Assembly (NCBI RefSeq): GCF_002192695.1
Contig: NZ_MTLG01000114.1
Span: forward strand, 1-40,290
DNA: 40,290 nt
DNA from: Achromobacter xylosoxidans
Lineage (GTDB): Bacteria; Pseudomonadota; Gammaproteobacteria; Burkholderiales; Burkholderiaceae_B
Direction: 5' to 3'
Under the pieces are notes generated by a model that saw only the letters and a list, made by a program, of their open reading frames with translations, did not search any database and had not been told where the DNA came from. Positions 33,374-40,290 of this stretch are shown piece after piece. How positions within the stretch are numbered: the stretch's first letter is position 1; every line of letters starts with the position of its first letter. The position numbers and the translations under genes were made by a program.

Positions 33374-34522
33374 TTACCATTCGGCGAAGCTGCCGTCGGC
33401 GTGGCGCCAGACCGGATTGCGCCAGCGGTGGCCCACGGCGGCGCGTTCCTTCACGTATTCCTCGTTGACCTCGATGCCCAGGCCGGGGCCTTGCGGAATA
33501 GCGACCATGCCGTCCTCGTAGGCGAACACCTCGCGGTTGCTGACGTAGTCCAGCAGGTCGTTGGCGGCGTTGTAGTGGATGCCCAGGCTTTGTTCCTGGA
33601 TGAAGGCGTTGTAGCAACCGGCGTCGATCTGCAGGCAGGTGGCCAGCGCGATCGGACCCAGCGGGCAGTGCAGCGCCAGCGCCACGTCGTAGGCTTCGGC
33701 CATGGCCGCGATCTTGCGGGTTTCGGTGATGCCGCCAGCGTGCGAGGGATCGGGCTGGATGATGTCCACATAGCCTTCGGACAGCACGCGCTTGAAGTCC
33801 CAGCGCGAGAACAGGCGTTCGCCCAGCGCGATCGGGGTGGAGGTCAGCGGGGCCAGTTCCTTCAATGCTTCGTAGTGTTCGCTCAGCACCGGCTCTTCGA
33901 TGAACATGAGCTTGAACGGGTCCAGCTCTTTCATCAGCACCTTGGCCATGGGCTTGTGCACACGGCCATGGAAGTCCACGCCTATGCCCACGTTGGGGCC
34001 GACCGCGTCGCGCACGGCGGCCACGTTCTCCAGGCACTTCTCGACCTTGTCGAAGGAATCGATGTACTGCAGTTCCTCGGTGCCGTTCATCTTCACGGCG
34101 GTGAAGCCGCGCTGCACGGCGCTCTTGGCGGCCGCGGCGGTGTCGGCGGGGCGGTCGCCGCCGATCCACGAGTACACGCGGATGCGGTCGCGCACGTTGC
34201 CGCCCAGCAGCTGCGACACGGATACGCCCAGGTCCTTGCCCTTGATGTCCCACAGGGCCTGGTCGATGCCGGCCAGCGCGCTCATGTGGATGGCGCCGCC
34301 GCGGTAGAAGCCGCCGCGGTACAGCACGGTCCAGTGGTCTTCGATGTTGCGCGGATCCTTGCCGATCAGGTAGTCGGACAGTTCCTCGACGGCGGCGGCG
34401 ACCGAGTGCGCGCGGCCTTCGACGACGGGCTCGCCCCAGCCGACGATGCCGGCGTCCGTTTCAATCTTCAGGAAGCACCACCGCGGCGGCACGATGTAGG
34501 TGGTGAGCTTGGTGATCTTCAT
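33374..34522 (-). CDS. dgoD: D-galactonate dehydratase
   Basis: A 382-residue enolase-superfamily enzyme converting D-galactonate to 2-keto-3-deoxygalactonate. The barrel metal ligands are visible: Asp in GVDFHGRVH, Glu in FIEEPV and Glu in ALGERL, with the His in PDPSHAGG and the N-terminal MKITKLTTYIVPPRWCFLKIETDAGIVGWGEP that closes the active site. Size and motifs match DgoD closely. Its start overlaps the dgoA stop (ATGA), so the two are coupled. A longer upstream frame is only a shadow of dgoA. Confidence 0.95.
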   Translation of the reverse strand: MKITKLTTYIVPPRWCFLKIETDAGIVGWGEPVVEGRAHSVAAAVEELSDYLIGKDPRNIEDHWTVLYRGGFYRGGAIHMSALAGIDQALWDIKGKDLGVSVSQLLGGNVRDRIRVYSWIGGDRPADTAAAAKSAVQRGFTAVKMNGTEELQYIDSFDKVEKCLENVAAVRDAVGPNVGIGVDFHGRVHKPMAKVLMKELDPFKLMFIEEPVLSEHYEALKELAPLTSTPIALGERLFSRWDFKRVLSEGYVDIIQPDPSHAGGITETRKIAAMAEAYDVALALHCPLGPIALATCLQIDAGCYNAFIQEQSLGIHYNAANDLLDYVSNREVFAYEDGMVAIPQGPGLGIEVNEEYVKERAAVGHRWRNPVWRHADGSFAEW

Positions 34523-35172
34523 GCTTGGGTCTCCTGGGCGGGATAGGCGCGTTGCCAGGCCGCGATGAATGAGCGCGCGTTCTGGCCGACTTGGGCGGCC
34601 GACAGGCCGGGTTTGTACAAGGCGGAGCCCAGGCCGAAGCCGCTGGCGCCCGCCTGGGCGTAAATCGCGATGTTGTCGGGCGTGATGCCGCCCACGGGCG
34701 CCAGCGCGATCGGCGGACGCAGCACGGCGCGCCAGGCCTTCAGCACGGCGGGACCGAGCTGCTCGGCCGGAAACATCTTCAGCACGTCGGCGCCGGCCGC
34801 CAGCGCGGCGTAGGCTTCGGTGGGCGTGGCCACGCCGGGGCAGGAGGCCATGCCCAGTTGCTTGGCCCGGCGGATCACGGCGGCGTCGCTGTGCGGCATG
34901 ACGATCAGTTCGCCGCCGGCCTGCTGCACGCGGGCGCAGTCCTCGGGGTCCAGCACGGTGCCCGCGCCGATCAGGCAGTCGGTGGGCAGCGCCGCGCGCA
35001 TGGCGCGGATGCTGTCCAGCGGCTCGGGCGAATTCAGCGGCACTTCGATCAGGCGAAAGCCTGCGGCATAGAGTTCCTGCCCGATGGCTTCGGCCTCGGC
35101 GGGCTCGATGCCGCGCAGGATGGCGATCAGGCCGCAGTGGGCCATGGCGGTTTGCAGACCGGGATGGTTCAT
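34519..35172 (-). CDS. dgoA: 2-dehydro-3-deoxy-6-phosphogalactonate aldolase
   Basis: A 217-residue class I aldolase that splits 2-keto-3-deoxy-6-phosphogalactonate into pyruvate and glyceraldehyde 3-phosphate. The KDPG-aldolase fold motifs are present: AILRGIEPAEA (catalytic Glu region), LIGAGTVLDPEDC, and the Schiff-base Lys in ADVLKMFPAEQLG, followed by APVGGITPDNI. It overlaps dgoD by 4 bases and is 9 bases from dgoK. Confidence 0.95.
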   Translation of the reverse strand: MNHPGLQTAMAHCGLIAILRGIEPAEAEAIGQELYAAGFRLIEVPLNSPEPLDSIRAMRAALPTDCLIGAGTVLDPEDCARVQQAGGELIVMPHSDAAVIRRAKQLGMASCPGVATPTEAYAALAAGADVLKMFPAEQLGPAVLKAWRAVLRPPIALAPVGGITPDNIAIYAQAGASGFGLGSALYKPGLSAAQVGQNARSFIAAWQRAYPAQETQA

Positions 35173-35181
35173 GTTCGGTTC

Positions 35182-36183
35182 CTATTCCGTGGAGGGCGAG
35201 GCGACCAGCCCGGCGCAGACGGCCAGGTGCCACAGGCCGCGCTCGGTGGCGTTCTGCGCCTGTTCGGGCGTGCCCAGGCCGTAGTGCTGCATGGCCTGGA
35301 TATAGCGTTGGCACAGCGCGGGGTCGCCGCAAAGCACGATGCGGGGCAGTTCGCCCTGCTGTTGCAGCATGTCGGCCAGCGCCGCGATTTCATGGCCGAT
35401 GAGCAGGCCAGACAGATAGTCGGCCTGCGATTCGGGCGCCAGTTCACCGGTCAGGCCCAGCGCGCGCGTGCTGAAGATGGTGGACAGCACGCCGGCGCGG
35501 CCGGCGGGCGCGCCGGCCACTTTCAGGCCGCGTTCGAAGGCGGCCATGTCGGCGCTGGCGGCGTCGGCCATGGTTCGGCCCAGGATGGTGTGGCCGCGCA
35601 GCGCGGCGTAGACCTCGCCGGTCATGAAGGTGTCGAAGTGGGTGACGCGGCCGCGGCGGGCGCTGACCCATTTCGAATGCGTGCCGGGCAGGCCGATCAG
35701 GACGTTGTCGGCGCTGCGTGTCGCCGGGTCCGCCATCACGCCGACGACCTGGGTTTCTTCGCCGCGCATGACGTTGGGCAGGCCGTGGCGCTGGATCAGG
35801 CCGGGCACGATATGCAGGGAAGGGCCGCCGTCGCGCCGGACCTCGGTCAGCAGCGTGCCGATGCGCTGCAGGTCGACCGGCACGTCCAGGTAGGCGGCTT
35901 CCTTCCAGCCCTGGGCGCTGCCGACCATGCCGCAGGCGATCACCGGCAAGGAGGGCTCGGCGCGCAGCCAGTCGCCGCAGGCCTGTTCGAAGGCCAGTTC
36001 AAAGCCCGACAGGGCGGTGGTGGCGGCGCCGTCCTGCAACGGCTGCGGCAGGCGCATGATGCCCCAGGGCAGGTGGCGCGTATCCAGCGTGCGGCCGGCG
36101 GCATCCAGACGGTAGGCGCGCAGCGAGGAGGTGCCCCAATCCAGCGCGATGAGCGCCGCGCGGGCGGGAGATCCGGTAGTCAT
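35182..36183 (-). CDS. dgoK: 2-dehydro-3-deoxygalactonokinase
   Basis: A 333-residue sugar-acid kinase that phosphorylates 2-keto-3-deoxygalactonate at C6 with ATP. The N-terminus carries LIALDWGTSSLRAYRLD, the phosphate-1 motif of the ASKHA kinase fold; GLPGTHSKWV and HFDTFMTGEVYAALRGHTILGR are typical of DgoK. The ATG at 36183 (MTTGSPAR) is chosen because the only upstream in-frame alternative is TTG; its ribosome binding site is weak. First gene of the dgo operon, preceded by a good promoter. Confidence 0.92.
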   Translation of the reverse strand: MTTGSPARAALIALDWGTSSLRAYRLDAAGRTLDTRHLPWGIMRLPQPLQDGAATTALSGFELAFEQACGDWLRAEPSLPVIACGMVGSAQGWKEAAYLDVPVDLQRIGTLLTEVRRDGGPSLHIVPGLIQRHGLPNVMRGEETQVVGVMADPATRSADNVLIGLPGTHSKWVSARRGRVTHFDTFMTGEVYAALRGHTILGRTMADAASADMAAFERGLKVAGAPAGRAGVLSTIFSTRALGLTGELAPESQADYLSGLLIGHEIAALADMLQQQGELPRIVLCGDPALCQRYIQAMQHYGLGTPEQAQNATERGLWHLAVCAGLVASPSTE

Positions 36184-36315
36184 CAGAAGCTGTCTCGTTT
36201 CCGTCCGCAAACCGGGCTGCGGACGCGCGTTGAGGCTGGCGCGGGGCTGGGTTTGCGGACCTTGTTGTCTCGTGCCCGCCGGACGTTGGTGAGCGCGTGG
36301 CGGGCGATGGGAAAA

Positions 36316-36370
36316 ATTCTAGATCAGCGCTTGAAAAATCTCAAAATATAGAATTAAATCCCATATAGAG
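36316..36370. promoter_or_regulatory. Overlapping divergent promoters of the dgo operon and its IclR regulator
   Basis: On the minus strand TTGAGA (36339-36344) and TAGAAT (36316-36321) are separated by exactly 17 bp, a good sigma-70 promoter for dgoK. On the plus strand TTGAAA (36331-36336) and TTAAAT (36354-36359) are also 17 bp apart, facing the regulator gene. Two direct ATATAGA words in the same AT-rich stretch are a possible IclR operator. The promoters overlap, so one bound protein could control both. Confidence 0.65.
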
Positions 36371-36513
36371 GGAATAAGGGGTGGTGAAGCGCTTTTCACC
36401 ATCCGGCGCGTAGTGCACGGGAATCGCCCGGAATGCGCGCCTTTTCCCTGCATCCCGCCGCGATCGCGGCGGTTATGCTTGCAGTCGTTCACTTGTTGCC
36501 CGGCCCCGTTTTC

Positions 36514-37332
36514 ATGACCTCCACGCAGACTCCCGACCGTACGCCCACCCTGGACCCCGATGGCGCCGCGCCCGCCGGCACGCAGACGCTGATGCGCGGC
36601 CTGGCGGTGGTGCAGGCGGTGTCGGGCGGCGCGCGCGACCTGAAGGAAATCTGCGCACGCATCGGCGTGGCGCGCAGCACCACGCACCGGCTGGCCAGCT
36701 GCCTGGTGCAGGAACGCTATCTGCGGTCCCTGCCCGGCGTGGGCTATGTGCTGGGGCCGAAGCTGATCGAACTGGGTTTCCAGGCGCGCGAAGCCTTTCC
36801 GATGGCGACGCTGGCGCGTCCTTACCTGGACAGCCTGGCGGAACAGACGGGCGATACCATCCACCTGGCCGTGCGCGACAACGACGAAGTCCTGTACCTG
36901 GAAAAGATCCCCGGCAAGAAGGGGCTGGAGATGCGCTCCCGCGTCGGGCACCGCATGCCGCTGGCCGCCACCGGCGTGGGCAAGGCCTTGCTGCTGGATA
37001 CCGAAGAGCCGCAATGGAAGGCGCTGTACCGCGTCGGCGCGCCGGTGTCGTCGCGCGCGGGAGGTGGCAGCCCGACCTGGGAGGCTTTCCGCGACCGCAT
37101 GCGCGACTATGCCGCCAACGGCTACGCGTTCGACCTCGAAGACAACGAGCCGTCGATCCGCTGCGTGGCGGCGCCCGTGCGCGACGCGTCCAGCGGCATC
37201 GTCGCCGCCATCAGCGTGTCCAGCACGGTGCCCTATATGTCGCTGGAGCGTATGCGCGACATGGTCGTCGTGGTGCAGGGCGCGGCAGCGGGGATTTCAG
37301 CGGAACTGGGCTGGAAGGTGGACCGCGGCTGA
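36514..37332 (+). CDS. IclR family regulator, probable repressor of the dgo operon
   Basis: A 272-residue IclR protein. Winged helix at about residues 25-90 (TLMRGLAVVQAVSGGARDLKEICARIGVARSTTHRLASCLVQERYL), effector domain from about 100 with GDTIHLAVRDNDEVLYLEKIPGKKGLEMRSRVGHRMPLAATGVGKALL and IRCVAAPVRDASSGIVAAISVS. The ATG at 36514 (MTSTQTPD) gives a normal IclR length; the longer frame adds a hydrophobic stretch untypical of the family. Divergent from dgoK across overlapping promoters, so control of galactonate use is inferred. Confidence 0.9.
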   Translation: MTSTQTPDRTPTLDPDGAAPAGTQTLMRGLAVVQAVSGGARDLKEICARIGVARSTTHRLASCLVQERYLRSLPGVGYVLGPKLIELGFQAREAFPMATLARPYLDSLAEQTGDTIHLAVRDNDEVLYLEKIPGKKGLEMRSRVGHRMPLAATGVGKALLLDTEEPQWKALYRVGAPVSSRAGGGSPTWEAFRDRMRDYAANGYAFDLEDNEPSIRCVAAPVRDASSGIVAAISVSSTVPYMSLERMRDMVVVVQGAAAGISAELGWKVDRG

Positions 37333-37349
37333 GGCCGCGGCCTCGCCCA

Positions 37350-37970
37350 TTATTCCAGCGGCAGCGTCAGCACGCCCTGCGGGGCCGGACGCATCATGAC
37401 GCGTCGGTACCAGGCCGACAGCGCCGGCGTGTCGGGCCGCTCGATCGGCAGGGCCAGCCAGCGGTGGGCCGAGCAGACCAGGGCGATGTCGGCCATGGTC
37501 AGGTGACGGCCGGCAATGAACTCGCGGCCTTGCAAGGCCTGGTCCAGGATCAGGGCGCGCGCATTCGAACGCTTGACCGAATTTTCGATGGCGGCGCGGT
37601 CGCGCTTGTCCTCGGGCGTGCGGATCAGGCCCAGGAACGCGGGGCCCATGACGCCTTGCCATTCGGTGGCCTGCCAGTCCATCCAGCGGTCCGCGTCCGC
37701 GCGCATGCAGACGTCTTCCGGCCACAGGCTGCCCGCGCCGTAGCGCGCGGCCAGATAGCGCACGATGGCGTTCGATTCCCACAGCACGAAGCCGCCATCG
37801 TCGATGAGCGGCACGGTGCGGTTGGGATTCAGCTTGGCGAATTCGGGCGTGTCGACCACGCCGAACGGGCCGCCAGCCTGCGTGAAGGAATGCGGCAGCG
37901 CCAGTTCGCGCACCGCCAGCATGACTTTCTGAACGTTGACGGAAGTCAGGCGTCCCCAGATCTTCAACAT
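37350..37970 (-). CDS. Glutathione S-transferase
   Basis: A 206-residue GST. The N-terminal thioredoxin-like domain (MLKIWGRLTSVNVQKVMLAVRELAL, then NPNRTVPLIDDGGFVLWESNAIVRYLAARY with the Glu-Ser-Asn glutathione site) and an all-helical C-terminal domain (GREFIAGRHLTMADIALVCSAHRWLAL) are complete. The internal ATG at 37970 is preferred because AAGGA lies 6 bases before it, while the ATG at 37976 touches the same site. Convergent with the IclR gene, 17 bases apart. Substrate unknown. Confidence 0.9.
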   Translation of the reverse strand: MLKIWGRLTSVNVQKVMLAVRELALPHSFTQAGGPFGVVDTPEFAKLNPNRTVPLIDDGGFVLWESNAIVRYLAARYGAGSLWPEDVCMRADADRWMDWQATEWQGVMGPAFLGLIRTPEDKRDRAAIENSVKRSNARALILDQALQGREFIAGRHLTMADIALVCSAHRWLALPIERPDTPALSAWYRRVMMRPAPQGVLTLPLE

Positions 37971-37987
37971 GGCCATTCCTTGTAGTG

Positions 37988-38566
37988 TCAGACGGGCGGC
38001 AGCTGCCGCCGTGCAAAACCGCTGTCGCGCGCAAAGCGCGTCCAGTTGAAAGCAGGCCCGGGGTCGGTCTTGCGCCCCGGGGCGATGTGTTCGTGTCCCC
38101 AGGCGGCCGCCAGCGGATGGCGCACGCGCAGCGCCGGCGTCAGCTTGCGCAGGGCCAGGTACTGGGCTTCGGCATAGGGCTGGGTGTCGGTGCCTTCAAG
38201 CTCTATGCCGATGGAGAAGTCATTGCAACGCTCGCGGCCCGCAAAACGCGAGACGCCCGCATGCCAGGCGCGCTGGTCGGTGGAGACGAACTGGATGATG
38301 CCGCCATCGCGGCGGATGAAGAAATGCGCCGATACGCGCAGGCCGCGCAGCCGTTCCAGCCAGGGATGGGAACCGTAGTCCAGCGTATTCAGGAACAGCC
38401 CCGCGACCTCAGGGCCGCCGAATTGCCCCGGCGGCAGGCTGATGTTGTGCAGCACCAGCAGCGACACCTGCGCGCCGGCGGGGCGCGCGTCGCAGTTGGG
38501 GGAGGGCATGAGCGAAACACCCGGGGCCGGCGCCAGCCAGCCATGACGATCCAGAAGCAAGGCCAT
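37988..38566 (-). CDS. ampD: 1,6-anhydro-N-acetylmuramyl-L-alanine amidase AmpD
   Basis: A 192-residue cytoplasmic zinc amidase that cleaves anhydro-muropeptides in cell-wall recycling; its loss induces AmpC beta-lactamase in many species. Zinc ligands are visible as His in LLVLHNISLPP, and His and Asp in GHEHIAPGRKTDPGPAFNW. Also typical are HFFIRRDGGIIQFVSTDQRAWHAGVS and NDFSIGIELEG. It begins a minus-strand group running away from the PP0621-like gene with a 72-base gap. Confidence 0.95.
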   Translation of the reverse strand: MALLLDRHGWLAPAPGVSLMPSPNCDARPAGAQVSLLVLHNISLPPGQFGGPEVAGLFLNTLDYGSHPWLERLRGLRVSAHFFIRRDGGIIQFVSTDQRAWHAGVSRFAGRERCNDFSIGIELEGTDTQPYAEAQYLALRKLTPALRVRHPLAAAWGHEHIAPGRKTDPGPAFNWTRFARDSGFARRQLPPV

Positions 38567-38638
38567 GGGAAGAAAGCATGCATGTGGTTTCCAACACGCA
38601 TTATGCCGTGCCGGGCGGCAAGCCTCTAATCGGGCGGA

Positions 38639-38902
38639 TCAGTGCCGGGCAGGGCCCAGGCGCGCGTGCTCCGCGCTGCACCAGGTCTGGCCGTTCTGCT
38701 GCAAGGCCTCGGAGCGGGGCAGATGGATGCCGCAGTGGGCGCAACGCACCATGGATTCCAGCGGTTTGGGTCCGCGGGCATCGGTCTTGGGCTTTTTCGC
38801 GCCCTGCTGGCCGGCTTGCCGCGCCGCCGCCATGCGGCCGGCCAGGCGGGCCACGAACAGCACCAGGATGATCAGAACGATCCAGAACAGCAACTTGCCC
38901 AC
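38639..38902 (-). CDS. PP0621-like small membrane protein with zinc-ribbon-type cysteines
   Basis: An 87-residue protein with one N-terminal membrane segment (MGKLLFWIVLIILVLFVARLAG), a basic linker, and a C-terminal VRCAHCGIHLPRSEALQQNGQTWCSAEHARLG, in which CxxC and a later Cys-x-x-x-His could bind zinc. Proteins of this type are common next to ampD and the YpjD-like gene in beta- and gammaproteobacteria; function is unknown. It follows the YpjD-like gene by one base and is probably co-transcribed with it. Confidence 0.82.
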   Translation of the reverse strand: MGKLLFWIVLIILVLFVARLAGRMAAARQAGQQGAKKPKTDARGPKPLESMVRCAHCGIHLPRSEALQQNGQTWCSAEHARLGPARH

Positions 38903-38903
38903 T

Positions 38904-39746
38904 TCAACCTCGATGCAGAATCATTTCCAGCACGAACCGGCTGCCGGTATAGGCCAGAATCAGGAACCCGAAACCCGTCAGCGTCCAGCGCAGGGCGACG
39001 CGGCCGCGCCAGCCCCAGATGTGGCGGCCGGCCAGCAGCACGCCAAAGGTCAGCCACGACAACAGCGTGAACACGGTCTTGTGGTCGAACGGCAGGATCT
39101 TGCCCGTCAGCTTCATGGAAGCCACCGAGCCCGTGCCCACGGCCAGGGTCAGCACGATGAAGCCGATCCAGATGATGCGGAACAGCAGTTGTTCCTGCAC
39201 CAGCAGCGGCGGCTGCGAGTCCAGCACGCGGCCGACGATGCTGCGTTCGGCGGGAGCTTCCAGCGGGCGATGCAGGTGGCGGTCCAGCAGCGCCATCATC
39301 ATGGCGTGCAGCGCGGCGATGGTGATCAGGCCGTAGGCCGCCAGGGCGATCAGCAGGTGGACGCGCAACCAGGCGTCATTGGCATGGGGCACGAACTGCC
39401 CCTGAGGGAAGAGCGCGGCCAGGCCGCTGGCGATGGTGGCGGCGGGCAACAGCAGCAATTGCAGGCCATCTATGCGCACCAGCAGGCTTTCCAGCCAGAA
39501 CACCACCATGCCCAGCCAGATGGCCGCGGACAGGGCCAGCGCCCACCCGATGAACAGATGCTGGGCCCCCAGCATCGATTGTTGCAGCCCGATTCCATGG
39601 AGAACCAGGGCACCCAGCAGGCACAGGCGGGCGATTTTGCCGGTCTGTTCCACGCCGCCGCCGCGGGCCAGGCGGATCCAAAGCGACCCTCCCAGCACTG
39701 CGTACGCCAAGGCAGCCGCCGTGTGAAATACAATGCCTAGTGACAT
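38904..39746 (-). CDS. YpjD/CcsA-like inner-membrane protein (cytochrome c assembly family)
   Basis: A 280-residue membrane protein with about eight hydrophobic segments, of the CcsA/HemX/YpjD type. VHLLIALAAYGLITIAALHAMMMALLDRHL, FRIIWIGFIVLTLAVGTGSVAS and FDHKTVFTLLSWLTFGVLLAGRHIWGWRGRVALRW carry the conserved histidines of the family. True CcsA exports haem for cytochrome c; the role of the YpjD branch is uncertain. The ATG at 39746 (MSLGIVFHTAAALAYAVLGG) starts directly at the first membrane helix, and the longer frame adds a basic, non-membrane stretch. Divergent from ffh, as is usual in proteobacteria. Confidence 0.88.
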   Translation of the reverse strand: MSLGIVFHTAAALAYAVLGGSLWIRLARGGGVEQTGKIARLCLLGALVLHGIGLQQSMLGAQHLFIGWALALSAAIWLGMVVFWLESLLVRIDGLQLLLLPAATIASGLAALFPQGQFVPHANDAWLRVHLLIALAAYGLITIAALHAMMMALLDRHLHRPLEAPAERSIVGRVLDSQPPLLVQEQLLFRIIWIGFIVLTLAVGTGSVASMKLTGKILPFDHKTVFTLLSWLTFGVLLAGRHIWGWRGRVALRWTLTGFGFLILAYTGSRFVLEMILHRG

Positions 39747-39852
39747 AGAAACCGTTGTCTGGATGGGGCCTTGGGGCGCATGCCGCCCGAAAGCGCAGAA
39801 TCCGCGCCTGCGGCCACCGTTCAATCAACTAGTTTAAGCGGAAACGCCTCTC

Positions 39853-40290
39853 ATGCTCGATAACCTAACTCAACGCCTGTCGCGCGTCGTCAAGACGCTG
39901 CGCGGGGAAGCCCGCCTGACCGAGGCCAACACCCAGGAGATGCTGCGCGAAGTGCGCATGGCGCTGCTGGAAGCCGACGTGGCGCTGCCCGTCGTGCGCG
40001 AGTTCGTCGCGCGCGTAAAGGAAAAGGCGCTGGGCGAAGAAGTCGCCAGCAGCCTCAGCCCGGGCCAGGCCCTGGTGGGCGTGGTCCACAAGGAACTGAC
40101 CGCCCTGATGGGCGGCGACCTGGGCGCCGACTCCGGCGAACTGTCGCTGGCGGTGCAGCCGCCCGCCGTCATCCTCATGGCCGGCCTGCAGGGCGCCGGC
40201 AAGACCACCACCACCGGCAAGCTGGCGCGCTGGCTCAGCGAAGGCCAGCACACCCAGCACGGCCGCAAGACCGGCAAGAAGAAGGTGCTG
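39853..40290 (+). CDS. ffh: Signal recognition particle protein Ffh, 5' part
   Basis: The first 146 codons of Ffh. The N domain starts MLDNLTQRLSRVVKTLRGEARLTEANTQEMLREVRMALLEADVAL, and the G1 P-loop GLQGAGKTT is at residues 111-119. The frame runs off the window end and continues at base 1; the last 48 bases are the same as the first 48, so these two partial entries are one gene of 468 codons. Confidence 0.97.
   Translation, partial: MLDNLTQRLSRVVKTLRGEARLTEANTQEMLREVRMALLEADVALPVVREFVARVKEKALGEEVASSLSPGQALVGVVHKELTALMGGDLGADSGELSLAVQPPAVILMAGLQGAGKTTTTGKLARWLSEGQHTQHGRKTGKKKVL
40243..40290 (+). repeat. Terminal direct repeat identical to bases 1-48
   Basis: All 48 final bases equal the first 48 of the window and lie in the same ffh frame. 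This is the usual mark of a circular contig written with its overlap, giving a unique length of 40,242 bp. Confidence 0.97.

Noticed and set aside
31982..34546. An 854-codon open frame on the plus strand
   Set aside because: It runs antisense through both dgoT and dgoD and into dgoA, with no recognisable domain and low-complexity composition.
33374..35332. A 652-codon fusion of a dgoD-like protein with an unknown N-terminal part
   Set aside because: The N-terminal part is the wrong frame of dgoA and the start of dgoK; dgoD proper begins at 34522 with its conserved N-terminus.

Overview
The window is GC-rich DNA from a betaproteobacterium, most likely an Alcaligenaceae member such as Achromobacter or Bordetella. 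This is inferred from gene content and style: Bug-type binding proteins, an IclR-regulated galactonate operon, and the ampD / PP0621-like / YpjD-like / ffh neighbourhood. No database search was possible.

Topology. The first 48 bases are repeated exactly as the last 48. Joining the two ends restores one intact, in-frame ffh gene of 468 codons, so the record behaves as a circle of 40,242 bp. It carries ordinary chromosomal genes and no plasmid backbone. The only visibly broken junction lies at 15469-15479. There a run of 11 A joins the first 11 codons of a topB gene to the 5' half of a tRNA-Leu(CAA) gene. The circle therefore reads as one linear chromosomal stretch (tRNA-Leu ... htpG ... ffh ... 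trmB, tRNA-Gly, start of an integrated element) whose two ends have been joined. Whether this is a real excised circle or an assembly or cloning artefact cannot be decided from sequence alone.

Layout. (1) 1-4343: ffh 3' part, then lysM/kbp, a small membrane protein, thiS, pip and trmB on the minus strand. (2) 4528-15470: tRNA-Gly(CCC) followed by the head of an integrative and conjugative element (ICE) of the ICEclc/PFGI-1/SPI-7 class. It holds a P4-type integrase, alpA, parA, a HicA-like small ORF, parB, a DUF2857 gene, an STY4528-type gene, a TIGR03761-type gene, a DUF3158 gene, ssb and the start of topB. This is the maintenance module; no conjugation genes are present. (3) 15480-21201: tRNA-Leu fragment, an NCS2 purine permease, a DKNYY-repeat protein, htpG with a likely heat-shock promoter, and an orphan HipB-like regulator. 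(4) 21265-30560: a six-gene minus-strand catabolic operon (NDP-forming acyl-CoA synthetase, AcuI-like reductase, two acyl-CoA dehydrogenases, two Bug proteins), divergent from a tandem pair of IclR regulators. (5) 30742-31941: an MFS exporter. (6) 32021-37332: a complete D-galactonate operon (transporter, dehydratase, aldolase, kinase), divergent from its likely IclR regulator. (7) 37350-40290: GST, ampD, a PP0621-like protein, a YpjD/CcsA-like protein and the ffh 5' part.

The most interesting signal is inside the STY4528-type gene. A perfect DnaA box, four copies of a 9-mer in alternating orientation and an AT-rich segment lie together in the stretch encoding the linker between an N-terminal winged-helix-like region and a C-terminal region. 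This is the layout of phage lambda gene O and suggests that this ICE family may carry a replication origin nested in its initiator gene. Three copies of a 17-23 bp palindrome in the same module are candidate partition or operator sites.
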